Program-made: the position numbers and the translations under genes
Shown here: in pieces, positions 1 to 9,085 of the stretch
How the letters are laid out: every line of letters begins with the position of its first letter
How positions within the stretch are numbered: position 1 is the first letter of the stretch
Assembly: GCF_001279585.1 (NCBI RefSeq)
Contig: NZ_LGEC01000080.1
Span: 62,001 to 126,000 of the forward strand
Reading direction: 5' to 3'
Source of the DNA: Nocardiopsis sp. NRRL B-16309
Lineage (GTDB): Bacteria > Actinomycetota > Actinomycetes > Streptosporangiales > Streptosporangiaceae
Length of the DNA stretch: 64,000 bases
The notes under the pieces: generated by a model
Databases searched by the model: none
What the model saw: only the letters and a program-made list of their open reading frames with translations
What the model was told of the DNA's origin: nothing

Positions 1-1
1 C

Positions 2-733
2 TCCTCCGGGCCCGCCAACAACGCCGTGCCGCCCGTTCCCGGCGACTGGGTCGGGGCGGAGGTGACCCTGGACATGCTGCGCGAGGAACTCGACGCCGCG
101 GGCGTCCCCGACAGCCTGTACGTCCTGCCGGGCGACCTCCGGCCGGCCCCGGAGACCCTCGACAGCTACTACCTCGTCACCCAGGACTCGGAGGGCTACC
201 TGGCCGCCGCCGTCATGGACTTCGACCGGGGCCGCCCTGGGCCGGAGTTCACGACCGAGGACCAGGCGGCGCGGTGGCTGTTCCAGGAACTGGCCACCAC
301 GGAACCCGAACCCGTGGTCCTCACGCCCGACGAAGAGGCGGCGGCCGAGGAGGCCACCACGGAGCTGGTCGACGGCGTCCACGCCGACCTGGCGGAGCGC
401 AGCGGCGACTCCTACCTGCACACGATGGCGGCCGGGGACGTCCTGGACGCCTTCGGCCAGGAGAGCGGGCGGATCCTGAACCCGGACGGCACGCCCTTCG
501 CCGAGCGCGGGCTGCCCGACTACGTCCGCACGGGGCCGGAGGGCGAGGGCCTCTACCACCGGTACCGGGTCCTGCACCCGTTCCAGGTGGGTGCGACCAT
601 CGCCTCCGGGGGCGGCGTCCGGTTCACCCTCGACACGGCCGGGTTCGCCGAGGTCCCCCCGGCACCCACCATCCGCTGGCTGATCGGCAGAGGGTACCTC
701 GAACGGGTCGCGGTCACCGACGTCCCCGACTGA
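2..733 (+). CDS. TNT-domain (NAD glycohydrolase-like) protein, 5' end outside window
   Basis: The reading frame is open to the window edge, so the N-terminus is missing; a GTG at 26 is an internal possibility only. The C-terminal ~110 residues match the TNT domain first seen in the tuberculosis necrotizing toxin: an LDAFG segment, a GTPFAERGLP segment, a Y-x-x-Y-R-V-L-H-P-F segment and a GGGVRF segment near the end. TNT domains hydrolyse NAD(P)+ and are usually exported toxin modules. The gene lies just before EccD, so export by the type VII system is likely. No immunity gene is seen on the right; one could lie left of the window. Activity is inferred, not shown. Confidence 0.75.
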   Translation, partial: SSGPANNAVPPVPGDWVGAEVTLDMLREELDAAGVPDSLYVLPGDLRPAPETLDSYYLVTQDSEGYLAAAVMDFDRGRPGPEFTTEDQAARWLFQELATTEPEPVVLTPDEEAAAEEATTELVDGVHADLAERSGDSYLHTMAAGDVLDAFGQESGRILNPDGTPFAERGLPDYVRTGPEGEGLYHRYRVLHPFQVGATIASGGGVRFTLDTAGFAEVPPAPTIRWLIGRGYLERVAVTDVPD

Positions 734-785
734 CCACATGCGGATGCGCGAGCGGCCGTACCAGCACGACATTCAGGAGTAGGCG

Positions 786-2111
786 ATGACTGCTTGGAGT
801 CGGGTGACCCTCGTCGGCGAGGACCGCCGGGTCGACGCCGTCCTGCCCGCGTCCGAGCCCGTCGGCGCCCTCATGCCCGAGGTGCTCGACCTTCTCGGCG
901 ACCAGGTGGAGAACCCGGCTCGTCTGCGCCACCTGGTCACCGCCTCCGGGGCGGTGCTCGACGGGGACGTCACGCTCGCCGACCGGCAGGTCCCCGACGG
1001 GGCGGTGCTGCGGCTGGTACGCGCCGATGACCCGGTCCCGGCGCCGGTGGTGCACGAGGTGCCCGAGGCCGTGTCCCGGGCCCTGGACGAGCACGGCGGG
1101 CGCTGGTCGCCAGCGGCGGCCCGGTGGACGGCGACGGCTTCGCTGGCCGCGCTGGCGCTGGGAGCCGGATGGGTGGCCGTGGCGCAGTGGCCCGGCACCA
1201 CGGGGCTGCTGGCTGTGGCGGCGGTCGCGGCCGTGCTGGTGGCGGTCGGCGCGGCCGTCGGACCGACCTGGCGCGAGCCGCTGGGGACCGCGCTGACGAT
1301 CAGCGGTACCGCGATGGGCGGGCTGGCGCTGTGGTCGGCGTGCGACCTCCTCGCCTGGCCGGAGTGGGTCCGGTGGGGCGGGCTGGCCGCGCTGGCGGCG
1401 ACGCTGGTCCTGCTGCTGGGACTGACGTCCGGCCTCGGCCGGGGCGGTCTGACCGGGGGAGGGGCGGGACTGGCCCTGACCGCGGTGTGGTCGGTGAGCG
1501 CCGCGTTGGGACTGCCCGCCGACCAGGTGGCCGTGATCGTCGCGGTGACCTGCGTCGTCCTGTTGAGCGTGCTGCTGCGGCTGGCGCTGATGTTCTCGGG
1601 TCTCGCGGTGCTGGACGACGAGCGCAGCTCCGGTGGTGCCGTCGCGCGCGTCGACGTGTTCACCTCCGTGGCGGGGGCACACCGCAGCCTGGTCATCGCG
1701 ACGGTCTCCGTGGCCGTGGGAGCGGCCTGCGCCGGCGTGGGGATGGCCTCCGACCTCACGCCCTGGACGGCCGCCCTGCTGGTGGTGCTGGCGCTCGTGG
1801 TCGCCAGCCGGGCCCGGCTCTTCCCCCTGGTGGCGCAGAAGGCGGTCCTGGTGGCCGCGAGTCTGACGGTGCTGCTGAGCTTCCTGGCGTCCCTGACGCG
1901 GGCGGTGCCCTGGGGGGTGTGGCCCGCGCTGGGTGTCGCCGCCGCCGTGGCCGCGATCCCGGTCGTGGTCCTGTCCGTCGAGCAGCCCGAGCACGTCAGA
2001 GCCAGACTGCGCGGAGTGACCAGCAGGCTGGAGGCGATCGCCGTCGTCGTGATGGTGCCGGTGGCGATCGGAGCCTTCGGCACCTACGAGCGCCTGCTCG
2101 CGACGTTCTGA
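786..2111 (+). CDS. eccD: Type VII secretion integral membrane protein EccD
   Basis: 441 residues. Residues 1-80 form a ubiquitin-like (YukD-type) domain starting with a short strand (RVTLVGEDRRVD). After a linker the chain is almost wholly hydrophobic, about 11 membrane segments from residue ~120 to the end, as in EccD, the channel-forming core of type VII secretion. ATG at 786 is preceded by AGGAG at the right distance. It is slightly shorter than mycobacterial EccD (~470-510 residues). It is followed 13 bases later by the EspI-like gene and preceded by the TNT protein, so all belong to one T7SS locus that continues to the left. Confidence 0.88.
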   Translation: MTAWSRVTLVGEDRRVDAVLPASEPVGALMPEVLDLLGDQVENPARLRHLVTASGAVLDGDVTLADRQVPDGAVLRLVRADDPVPAPVVHEVPEAVSRALDEHGGRWSPAAARWTATASLAALALGAGWVAVAQWPGTTGLLAVAAVAAVLVAVGAAVGPTWREPLGTALTISGTAMGGLALWSACDLLAWPEWVRWGGLAALAATLVLLLGLTSGLGRGGLTGGGAGLALTAVWSVSAALGLPADQVAVIVAVTCVVLLSVLLRLALMFSGLAVLDDERSSGGAVARVDVFTSVAGAHRSLVIATVSVAVGAACAGVGMASDLTPWTAALLVVLALVVASRARLFPLVAQKAVLVAASLTVLLSFLASLTRAVPWGVWPALGVAAAVAAIPVVVLSVEQPEHVRARLRGVTSRLEAIAVVVMVPVAIGAFGTYERLLATF

Positions 2112-2124
2112 CCGGGGAGAGACG

Positions 2125-3015
2125 ATGAGCGCAACGCAGACCGCGGTGCCCCGGACGGTGTCGGGGGACGGCTGGCCGCGCCGTGTGGGCCGGGCGGTGC
2201 TACGGCCCTTCCGGCCGGTGGGCGAGGTGGCCGACGCGATCGAGGTGGGGGCGCGGTTGCAGCGGTCCACCGCGACGGGGCGGCGGATCGTGGTCGACGA
2301 CCTGGGTACGGGGGCGGACACCGCCGTCGTGACCGCGCTCCTGGGCCGGGTGTTCGCGCACTACCGGCACGACCGCGTGCTCGCGGTGGACGCGACCGGT
2401 GGCCTGCCCTCGCTGTGCACCAGATTGGGCACCGTGCGCGAGGGCGGCCTCGGCGGCGGGGTCGACACGACGTCGTTCGAGTCGGCCCGGTCCTCGTTGG
2501 GCGAGGTCGGCGAGCGGCTGTGGACGGTTCCGGCCGATCCGGGCGACGCGGGCGTCTACGTGGCCGGGCTGCTGCCGCTGTCCCGGTTCTTCGGGGTGAC
2601 GCTGGTGGCGGGATCGGGTGGCGGCTTCGTGGACGCGGTGGGCGCGGGCGCGCACGCTCGCGTCCGGGTGGTCAGGGCGACCCGGGACGCCGCCGCCCGG
2701 GTGGGCCGTGAGCTCGACCGGTTCGTCCGGGACGGGCGGGCGGCCGAACTCGGGCGGACCGTGGTCGTCGTCTACGACCACGAACACCGCGAGGACCCCG
2801 GGTTCGACGCCGCGCGTACGGCCCGCATCGTGGCCGAATCCGGCGCCGAGACGGTGATCTGGCCGCACGACCGCCATCTGGCGCAGGGAGCCGCCGTGTC
2901 CCCCCGCCGGATCTCCGAGGCCACGCACAGAACGGTCCTGCGCGTGGCGGCCGAAGCCTTGAACAGGGCGGTCGACGGTGATCGCCCGACCGTGCGACAG
3001 GGAAGCGCGCCATGA
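2125..3015 (+). CDS. EspI/MinD-like T7SS-associated protein with degenerate P-loop
   Basis: 296 residues with the fold pattern of the MinD/ParA-like ATPase domain found in EspI-type T7SS proteins: a strand-loop-helix at residues 54-75, a DATGGLPSL segment around 92 in the place of the deviant Walker site, and a late VVVYDHEH strand. The phosphate-binding loop reads GTGADTA (61-67) with no Lys/Thr, so ATP hydrolysis is unlikely. Normal EspI has an N-terminal Pro-rich tail; here that is absent and a separate Pro-rich protein is encoded next, overlapping by 4 bases (ATGA). Start ATG has GGGGAGAG upstream. Family assignment is moderate and rests on context plus fold pattern. Confidence 0.6.
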   Translation: MSATQTAVPRTVSGDGWPRRVGRAVLRPFRPVGEVADAIEVGARLQRSTATGRRIVVDDLGTGADTAVVTALLGRVFAHYRHDRVLAVDATGGLPSLCTRLGTVREGGLGGGVDTTSFESARSSLGEVGERLWTVPADPGDAGVYVAGLLPLSRFFGVTLVAGSGGGFVDAVGAGAHARVRVVRATRDAAARVGRELDRFVRDGRAAELGRTVVVVYDHEHREDPGFDAARTARIVAESGAETVIWPHDRHLAQGAAVSPRRISEATHRTVLRVAAEALNRAVDGDRPTVRQGSAP

Positions 3016-4781
3016 ACCAGCACGATCCGCACGACGAGCCCCCGGACGAGCAGACGCCGGTGCTGCCCGACGACATCCAGTTCCCGTACGCGGTCCGGCG
3101 GCCCGCCCCGGGCGAACCCACCGGCCCCCAGAACTCCCCGCCGGGCCGGGTTCCCGGGCCTCCGCAGGGAGGCTCCGGTCGACCGACCCGGCCGTCCACC
3201 CCGTCGCCGTACGCGCCGCCAGGCCCGCAGCCCGCTCCGGGCGCCCCCGGCCCGCAGACGCCGTCGGGTCCGCAGGGGTCGCATGATGCGCGGGGCGGCT
3301 GGGCGCGGGGAGAGGCGCCTGTGTCCGGAGGGCCGTCGGGTCCGCAGGCGCCGTCGGGTCCGCAAGGGCCCCAGGCTCCCTCGGGTCCGCAGGTGCCCTA
3401 TGTTCCGTCGGGTCCGCAGGTTCCGCCTGGCGGGGCGGGTGGATACCCGGCGCCGACGCCCCAGGCCGGGCCGGTGCCCGGATGGGCATCCGGGCCGCAG
3501 GCGTCCCACGGCGTGCCCGCTCCGCAGCCGCCCCGGAGCACGCAAGGGCCGTCGGGTCCGCGGCTTCCTCCTGGCGGGTCCGTTCCGCCGGGGGGCCACG
3601 CGCCGGGACACACGGGAGCACGGGGTCCCCGCGTTCAGCCCGGACAGGACCATCCGTACGCGCCCGCAGAATCCGATCCCCGGGTCTCCGGGCCGCAGGC
3701 GTCCCAGGGTGGGCCGACCCCGAACACGGTGGCCAGCGACTCGGTGGCGGAGGCCTTCCTCTCCGGTGCTCCGATGCCCGCGCCGCCGCGGACGGACCCC
3801 GAGCCCCCCGTCGAACCGAGGCCCCGGTCCACCGCTCCCGCGACGGCCGCGCCGTCGCGGGCTCCCGAGTCCGAGGGCACGCCGGACTGGTCCGTGTGGC
3901 CGGTGCGGGAGACGGTCGGGCGGGCAGAGCCCGAGACCCGGCCGAGTGCCTCTGTCGTGCCCCCGGAACCGCCCAGAGCCGAGCCGCCGCCTCCCCCGGC
4001 GGAACCGGACGCGCCTGAGGAGAGGATCGAGTCGTCTGGGCCGGAGGCTCCCTCGGCGGCACTGGAATCCGCGACACTCGTGTCGGAACCTGGTGTTCCT
4101 GTCCCGGAGGAGGCGGTCGAGTCCGTCGAGTCGAGCGCTCCTGCTGTGGCACCGGAGCCCGCGCCCGCGGTGCCATCGCCTCCGGTGACGGAACCGGATG
4201 TCCCTGTCTCCGACGAGCCTGCCGGTGCTGTGGGGCCGAGCGCTTCGGCTGCGACAGCGGAGCCCGCGACCTCGGTGCCGCCGCCTCCCGCCGCGGAGCC
4301 GGTGCCCGCCGTGGCGGCTGAACCGGCCGACACCGCTTCGGAGCCGAGCCCGCCCGCCGCCGAGGCGCCCCGGGACACGGTCGACGCCGAGCCCACGGAG
4401 ACGTTCGTCCGTCCCGCGCGGGCGTGGTTCGGGACCGGCTCGGACACCGCGCCCCGCACACCGCCGACCGTACGGCCGCTGAACCGCCGCACACCCACGG
4501 TGGTCGCCGTGCCCGGGGTGGGGGACTCCCGGAACCCCGACGCGGAGGAGACCGACACGTTCGTCGTCCGCGCCGCCGACCGGAGGGCGTCCGCGGCCCG
4601 CGCGCAGGCCGTTCCACCGGCTCCGGGGGGATCCGCGCGCGTCGAGCGGCCCGCGGAACGCGTGCACGTCCCGGTGGCGGGTGGATACGAGGAACGGATC
4701 GTCGCGCTCGCCCCCGTGCCCGCCTCTCCGTGGGGCCGGGCGCTGTTCGCCGTGACGGGGGGACGTCTGAACCTGGGGTGA
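3012..4781 (+). CDS. Pro-rich T7SS-associated protein
   Basis: 589 residues, mostly low-complexity Pro/Gly/Ser/Ala/Glu. Residues ~105-150 hold imperfect repeats of the type SGPQxPSGPQ; residues 250-470 are acidic and Pro-rich. Only the last ~25 residues look folded: a hydrophobic segment ending in VTGGRLNLG, which resembles the short conserved stretch that joins the Pro-rich tail of EspI-type proteins to their ATPase domain. It overlaps the preceding EspI-like gene by ATGA, so the two are translationally coupled. One reading is that an EspI-type protein has been split and reordered into two polypeptides. No enzymatic motif is visible. Confidence 0.6.
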   Translation: MNQHDPHDEPPDEQTPVLPDDIQFPYAVRRPAPGEPTGPQNSPPGRVPGPPQGGSGRPTRPSTPSPYAPPGPQPAPGAPGPQTPSGPQGSHDARGGWARGEAPVSGGPSGPQAPSGPQGPQAPSGPQVPYVPSGPQVPPGGAGGYPAPTPQAGPVPGWASGPQASHGVPAPQPPRSTQGPSGPRLPPGGSVPPGGHAPGHTGARGPRVQPGQDHPYAPAESDPRVSGPQASQGGPTPNTVASDSVAEAFLSGAPMPAPPRTDPEPPVEPRPRSTAPATAAPSRAPESEGTPDWSVWPVRETVGRAEPETRPSASVVPPEPPRAEPPPPPAEPDAPEERIESSGPEAPSAALESATLVSEPGVPVPEEAVESVESSAPAVAPEPAPAVPSPPVTEPDVPVSDEPAGAVGPSASAATAEPATSVPPPPAAEPVPAVAAEPADTASEPSPPAAEAPRDTVDAEPTETFVRPARAWFGTGSDTAPRTPPTVRPLNRRTPTVVAVPGVGDSRNPDAEETDTFVVRAADRRASAARAQAVPPAPGGSARVERPAERVHVPVAGGYEERIVALAPVPASPWGRALFAVTGGRLNLG

Positions 4782-4803
4782 GCCCGTGATCGGGTGACCT
4801 GAT

Positions 4804-4823
4804 GGGAGGCGCGCCCGCCTCCC
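4804..4823 (+). terminator. Hairpin after the T7SS genes
   Basis: An 8-bp perfect GC-rich stem (GGGAGGCG / CGCCTCCC, 4-nt loop) lies 22 bases after the Pro-rich gene. There is no U-tract, as is common in actinomycetes. The rest of 4782-5047 is GC-rich and shows no gene. Confidence 0.4.
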
Positions 4824-5047
4824 CATGCGGACGCGCCTCCGGGCGTGCCGCTCAGCGGCACTCCCCTTCCGAACGGGTGCGCGGGGCCGCCCTCTCATGG
4901 GGGCCAGAGGGCCCCGCGGTCCTCGTCCGGGGCGCCGACCGGCCGTGTGCTTCCCCTCAGAGTCACACAGCGGTCGGCGCGACCGCCCGACGCCGGGTCC
5001 CTCCCCCCTCATGGTGGGACCGCGCGGCGCCGGACGGCGTCACATGG

Positions 5048-5791
5048 TCATCGCCGCCGCCTCCCCAGGCCGTCGAGAAGCGTCAGGGCCTCCCGGTGCG
5101 TGGGCGGCAGGGGCAGGGACCACACGGCGACGCCGTGCTCCCACCCCGGCCCGCGCCGCAGGACCTCCAGCTCCCGGTCCACCTGTTCCGAGCGCGCCGC
5201 GACCACCGCGATCCGTCCCCGGTCGACCACGCACACCGACTCCCCGCGGCTGAAGTACCGCCGCAGCTCGTAGCCGAGCACGATGAGCCGCGCCGCACGG
5301 CGCCACGGGTCGATCGACGGGTCCAGCGCCAGCACGACGAGCTGGTGGCCCAGCGCCGGGGGAGCCGTGCCCTCCGGGGACCTGTAGAGTTCACCGACGC
5401 GTGTGCGCAGGTAGGCGCGGGTACCCAGACCGGTCAGCGGATCCTGGCAGTCGTCCTGGGCGCGCCCGGCGTCGGCCCACCCCTCGGCCACGGCCCGGAG
5501 GAGGTCGAACGGCGGGTGCTCCCATCCGGCGACCCCGGTGAAGGCGGCCAGGTCGCCCAGGCTGTGGCCGATGCCGATCCCGGAACGCCCACGCGCCTCG
5601 CCCAGGCGGGTGCAGGGATCGACCAGGTCGGTCCCCGACGTGTGGGCCTCGCACACCGTGTCGACGGAGGGCGTCCACCAGTCGCCGGGCGGATCCCACC
5701 CGGCCTCCTGGCTGCGTCGCCCCCACGCGGCGCGCAGCTCGCGGGCGCGGGCCGTACGGCCGCACCCGGCACTCACTTCCGTCTCGCCCAT
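5048..5791 (-). CDS. Degenerate GGDEF-like protein
   Basis: 247 residues. The segment DPLTGLGTRAYLRTRV (residues ~117-132) is the typical opening of a diguanylate cyclase GGDEF domain, but no GG(D/E)EF active-site loop follows; the equivalent region reads RYFSRGESVC, so cyclase activity is not expected. It may bind nucleotide or protein. ATG at 5791 has GGAGGCGGAG upstream on the minus strand. It is divergent from the sigma-factor gene and shares a ~206-bp intergenic region with it, which suggests linked regulation. Similar orphan proteins occur in actinomycetes; their function is unknown to me. Confidence 0.55.
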   Translation of the reverse strand: MGETEVSAGCGRTARARELRAAWGRRSQEAGWDPPGDWWTPSVDTVCEAHTSGTDLVDPCTRLGEARGRSGIGIGHSLGDLAAFTGVAGWEHPPFDLLRAVAEGWADAGRAQDDCQDPLTGLGTRAYLRTRVGELYRSPEGTAPPALGHQLVVLALDPSIDPWRRAARLIVLGYELRRYFSRGESVCVVDRGRIAVVAARSEQVDRELEVLRRGPGWEHGVAVWSLPLPPTHREALTLLDGLGRRRR

Positions 5792-5997
5792 GGCTCCGCC
5801 TCCGGTCGGTGGATCTTCCAGGGCGAGAGGTGGGGCCCGCGCCCCCGCGGTGGGCCGCCGCCTCTCGCCTTCGACCTAAATACGGAGATCGGTGGCGACC
5901 ATGACGCGGATGCGGGATATTTTTTCGAGCACGAGTTTTCTGACCCCCGACCAGCGTTCCTTCTGGCTTGTGGCGGGATCGACGAGAGAGGGCGCTG

Positions 5998-8889
5998 GTG
6001 ACCGACGCCGACGGTAATCACACAGAGGTGCTCCTTGGTGACGCTGAGATCATCAAGCGGGTCCGCGGCGGTGACACCGGTGCCTACGCCACGCTCTACG
6101 AGCGACACGCGGCCGCCTCGCGCGGCCTCGCCCGGCAGCTGCTCCGCGGCGACGCGGAGGTCGAGGACGCGGTCGCCGAGGCGTTCACGCGCGTCCTGAG
6201 CGTCATCCAGCGCGGTTCCGGTCCCACGGACTCCTTCCGCCCCTACCTGCTCACCGCGGTGCGCAACGCCGCCTACGACCGCGGCCGGGGGGACAAGCGC
6301 CAGGTCGTCACGGACGACATGGAGAGCTACGACTCCGGCGAGCCGTTCGTGGACCCCGCCCTCGAAGGGCTCGAACGCTCCCTGATCGCGCGCGCCTTCC
6401 TCTCCCTCCCCGAGCGCTGGCAGTCCGTGCTCTGGCACACCGAGATCGAGGGCATCAAACCGGCCGAGGCCGCGCCCATCCTGGGGATGAACGCCAACGG
6501 TGTCGCCGCCCTGGCCTACCGCGCCAGGGAGGGGCTGCGGCAGGCCTACCTCCAGATGCACCTGGCGGGCGGGGTCGCGCCCGAGGCGTGCCGCCCCGCG
6601 CTCAACCTGCTCGGCGCCTACGTCCGCGGCGGCCTGTCCAAGCGCGACACCGCCAAGGTCGACAGCCACATGGACGGCTGCGCGGACTGCCGCGAGGTGT
6701 ACGCGGAACTGATGGACGTCAACGTCGGGCTGCGCGGGATCGTTCTGCCGATCTTCGTCGGCGCCGCCGCCGCGGGCTACCTGGCGACCACCCCCGGCGG
6801 AGCGGCCACCGGGGCGGTGTGGAGGCGCATGTCCCGGCGCCAGCAGCAGGTGACGGCCGGGAGCGCGGCCGCCGCCGGGATGGCCGTCGCGATCGCGCTC
6901 GCCCTGGTCGGCGGCCCGGAGCCGCTGCGGGAGGAGCCCGATCCGGTCGCGGCGCCGCCCGGACAGGCCGCTCCGCAGGACGATCCGCCGCCCGGCGCCC
7001 CCGCCGACCCGCCCGGGGCCCCGGCGGGCGCACCCGCGGCCCCGCAGCCCGGTGCGCCTCCGGCCGCCGACCCGCCCGAGGCCGCCGATCCGCCGTCCGT
7101 CCTCAGCGCGGTCCTGCCCCCCGCCGACATCCCCGAGGAGGAGCTGCCGCTGGAGGAGGCGCCCGCCCCCCTGTTCGCGGCGGGGATCGACCCGGTGGGC
7201 GCGCTGATCCCCGGCGAGGACGGGATCATGGTCCTGGACGTGCGCAACATCGGCGCCGCCACGGTCGAGGACGTCATCGCCCTCATCAGCCTCCCTCCGG
7301 GGGTCTCGATGATCGCCGACGGCGGAGCCGGGGCGGCGGTGCCCGCGATCGTGGGGAGCGGTGACTGGAGCTGTGCCGCCGAGGCCGAGGGAGGCCGCTG
7401 CGTGCACACGGGCATGGCGGCGGGTGAGGACGGCACCCAGTTCTTCGACGTGCGCGTGGCCCCCGACGCCGACCTCGGCGTCCCCGCCCGGGTGACCGTC
7501 TCCTCCGGGGACGTGACCGCCTCGGTGACGGGGGAGCGGGGAGTGAGCGAGCAGGGTGTGGCGGCGCGCTACGCGACGGCCGGCCGGGTCCGGACCGAGA
7601 CCGTCGGCAACGCCCTGATGACCTGTGTCGAACCGGAGTCCCCGCACTGGCCCTGGCCCTGGTGGGAAAGCCCCGACGCTCCGGAGGCCGGTCCGCAGGG
7701 GCCCCCGGAGGTGCCCGGGCTCGGCGGCGCCGAGGACGCCGGTGCGCCGGACGCCGCACCTGATGCCCCTGACGCCTCCGCCGCCCCCATCGACGGCGGC
7801 GATCTGCGGCGGCCACCCGCGGACCCCGGTGGCTCACCCGGCGTGGGGCAGGAGGAGACGCCTGCGACGTCTGAGGAGAGCGATTCCCCCGATGCGGATG
7901 TGACACCGCAGGCGCCGGATCACGAATCGGACAACGATGTGCCCGCGGTGCCCCTGGCGCCCGACGCGCCCTCCGCTCCCGAGAGTGACGGAGCCGGGGA
8001 GCCCGAGGAGCCCGGTACCGACCACCCCGACCACGCCCCGTCCCCCGTTCCCACCTCCGGGACCGAGGAGGGCGGCACGGACGGGCCCTGCGCCCGGGCA
8101 CGGGCCCGGGAGGGCGACCGCCGCGACAACGACCACTGGCGGATGGCCGCGCTGGACCGCGACTGGGACCCCACGACCGCGTCGTCCAGTTCGGCCGTGT
8201 GGCGGCTGCCCGAGGGCGGCTCGGTGCGCTGGGCGGGGCTGTACTTCTCCGGCGGGGGCGCGCCCGACGCGGCCACGGCCCGGATCAAGGGCCCCGGCAT
8301 GGCGTCCTACACCGAGGTCGCCGCCGCCGACACCCGTGTCGCCGAGCTGCCCGGCTACCCCGCCTACCAGGCCTTCGCCGACGTCACGGACCTCGTGCGG
8401 GCCCAGGGCGGCGGTGAGTGGTGGGTGGCCGACGTCCCCGCGCGGGAGGGCCGTGCGGTCTACGCCGGGTGGAGCCTCGTGGTGGTCATGGAGGATCCGG
8501 AGGTCGGCTCCTACAACCAGGCCATGGTCCTGGACGAGACCGGCGCGGTCTTCCAGGACCCGGCCGGGATCGGCTTCCCGGTGTCGGGCCTGCTGCCGGC
8601 GTCGGTTCCGGCCGTGGTCGACGTGGTCGCCTGGGAGGGCGACGACGAGCTCGACGGGGACCGCATGACCCTGGACGGGCGGGTGCTTGTCCCGCGCGGC
8701 CCGTACGCGACCGGCGACAACGCCTTCGTCGGGTCGGCGCGCGGCGCGGTCGGCGACCCCATGGCCTTCGGGACCGACGTGCTCCGGGCCGGGCCGGTGC
8801 TCGGGCGGGAGTCGGAGCTGCGCGTGGTCTCGGACGGCGACGCCGTCCTGGTCGGAGTCGCGGTCGTGACGGCGCCCATGCGCACGTGA
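5998..8889 (+). CDS. ECF-type sigma factor fused to zinc-finger, membrane and extracellular domains
   Basis: 963 residues from GTG 5998 (GAGAGAGG upstream); GTG 5968 is an in-frame alternative. Order: sigma region 2 (~15-100), sigma region 4 (~130-190, with a typical LPERWQSVLWHTEIEG opening), anti-sigma-like zinc finger with His224, Cys228 and Cys231 (HxxxCxxC), a membrane helix near 284-307, a Pro-rich stalk, a DUF11-like beta domain (~390-530), an acidic linker, and a C-terminal beta-rich domain (~705-963). This layout resembles actinobacterial ECF groups with zinc finger, membrane and outer-surface extensions (ECF52-like, from memory). It would sense an envelope signal and hold its own sigma domain at the membrane. 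Regulon unknown. Confidence 0.8.
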   Translation: MTDADGNHTEVLLGDAEIIKRVRGGDTGAYATLYERHAAASRGLARQLLRGDAEVEDAVAEAFTRVLSVIQRGSGPTDSFRPYLLTAVRNAAYDRGRGDKRQVVTDDMESYDSGEPFVDPALEGLERSLIARAFLSLPERWQSVLWHTEIEGIKPAEAAPILGMNANGVAALAYRAREGLRQAYLQMHLAGGVAPEACRPALNLLGAYVRGGLSKRDTAKVDSHMDGCADCREVYAELMDVNVGLRGIVLPIFVGAAAAGYLATTPGGAATGAVWRRMSRRQQQVTAGSAAAAGMAVAIALALVGGPEPLREEPDPVAAPPGQAAPQDDPPPGAPADPPGAPAGAPAAPQPGAPPAADPPEAADPPSVLSAVLPPADIPEEELPLEEAPAPLFAAGIDPVGALIPGEDGIMVLDVRNIGAATVEDVIALISLPPGVSMIADGGAGAAVPAIVGSGDWSCAAEAEGGRCVHTGMAAGEDGTQFFDVRVAPDADLGVPARVTVSSGDVTASVTGERGVSEQGVAARYATAGRVRTETVGNALMTCVEPESPHWPWPWWESPDAPEAGPQGPPEVPGLGGAEDAGAPDAAPDAPDASAAPIDGGDLRRPPADPGGSPGVGQEETPATSEESDSPDADVTPQAPDHESDNDVPAVPLAPDAPSAPESDGAGEPEEPGTDHPDHAPSPVPTSGTEEGGTDGPCARARAREGDRRDNDHWRMAALDRDWDPTTASSSSAVWRLPEGGSVRWAGLYFSGGGAPDAATARIKGPGMASYTEVAAADTRVAELPGYPAYQAFADVTDLVRAQGGGEWWVADVPAREGRAVYAGWSLVVVMEDPEVGSYNQAMVLDETGAVFQDPAGIGFPVSGLLPASVPAVVDVVAWEGDDELDGDRMTLDGRVLVPRGPYATGDNAFVGSARGAVGDPMAFGTDVLRAGPVLGRESELRVVSDGDAVLVGVAVVTAPMRT

Positions 8890-9085
8890 GAACCGATCCG
8901 CAGGTGCCTCCGCCGTCACCCTCCGTGGGCGCCGCCCACCGGGGAGAACGCGGGAAACCGACCATGCGTAGTCGAACAACGACTCTGAGTATGTGCAGGT
9001 GGCGCACAAAACGAGACAGATTTGGCTAGGCTGTGCCCCGGCCATGGATATGGCCCAGAGCCGAAAGGGAAGGGGGCGGTGTCAC

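Noticed and set aside
2200..4617. Long minus-strand open frame opposite the T7SS genes
   Set aside because: Pro/Arg-rich shadow of high-GC coding DNA; no conserved motif, no ribosome site, and it covers three well-supported plus-strand genes.
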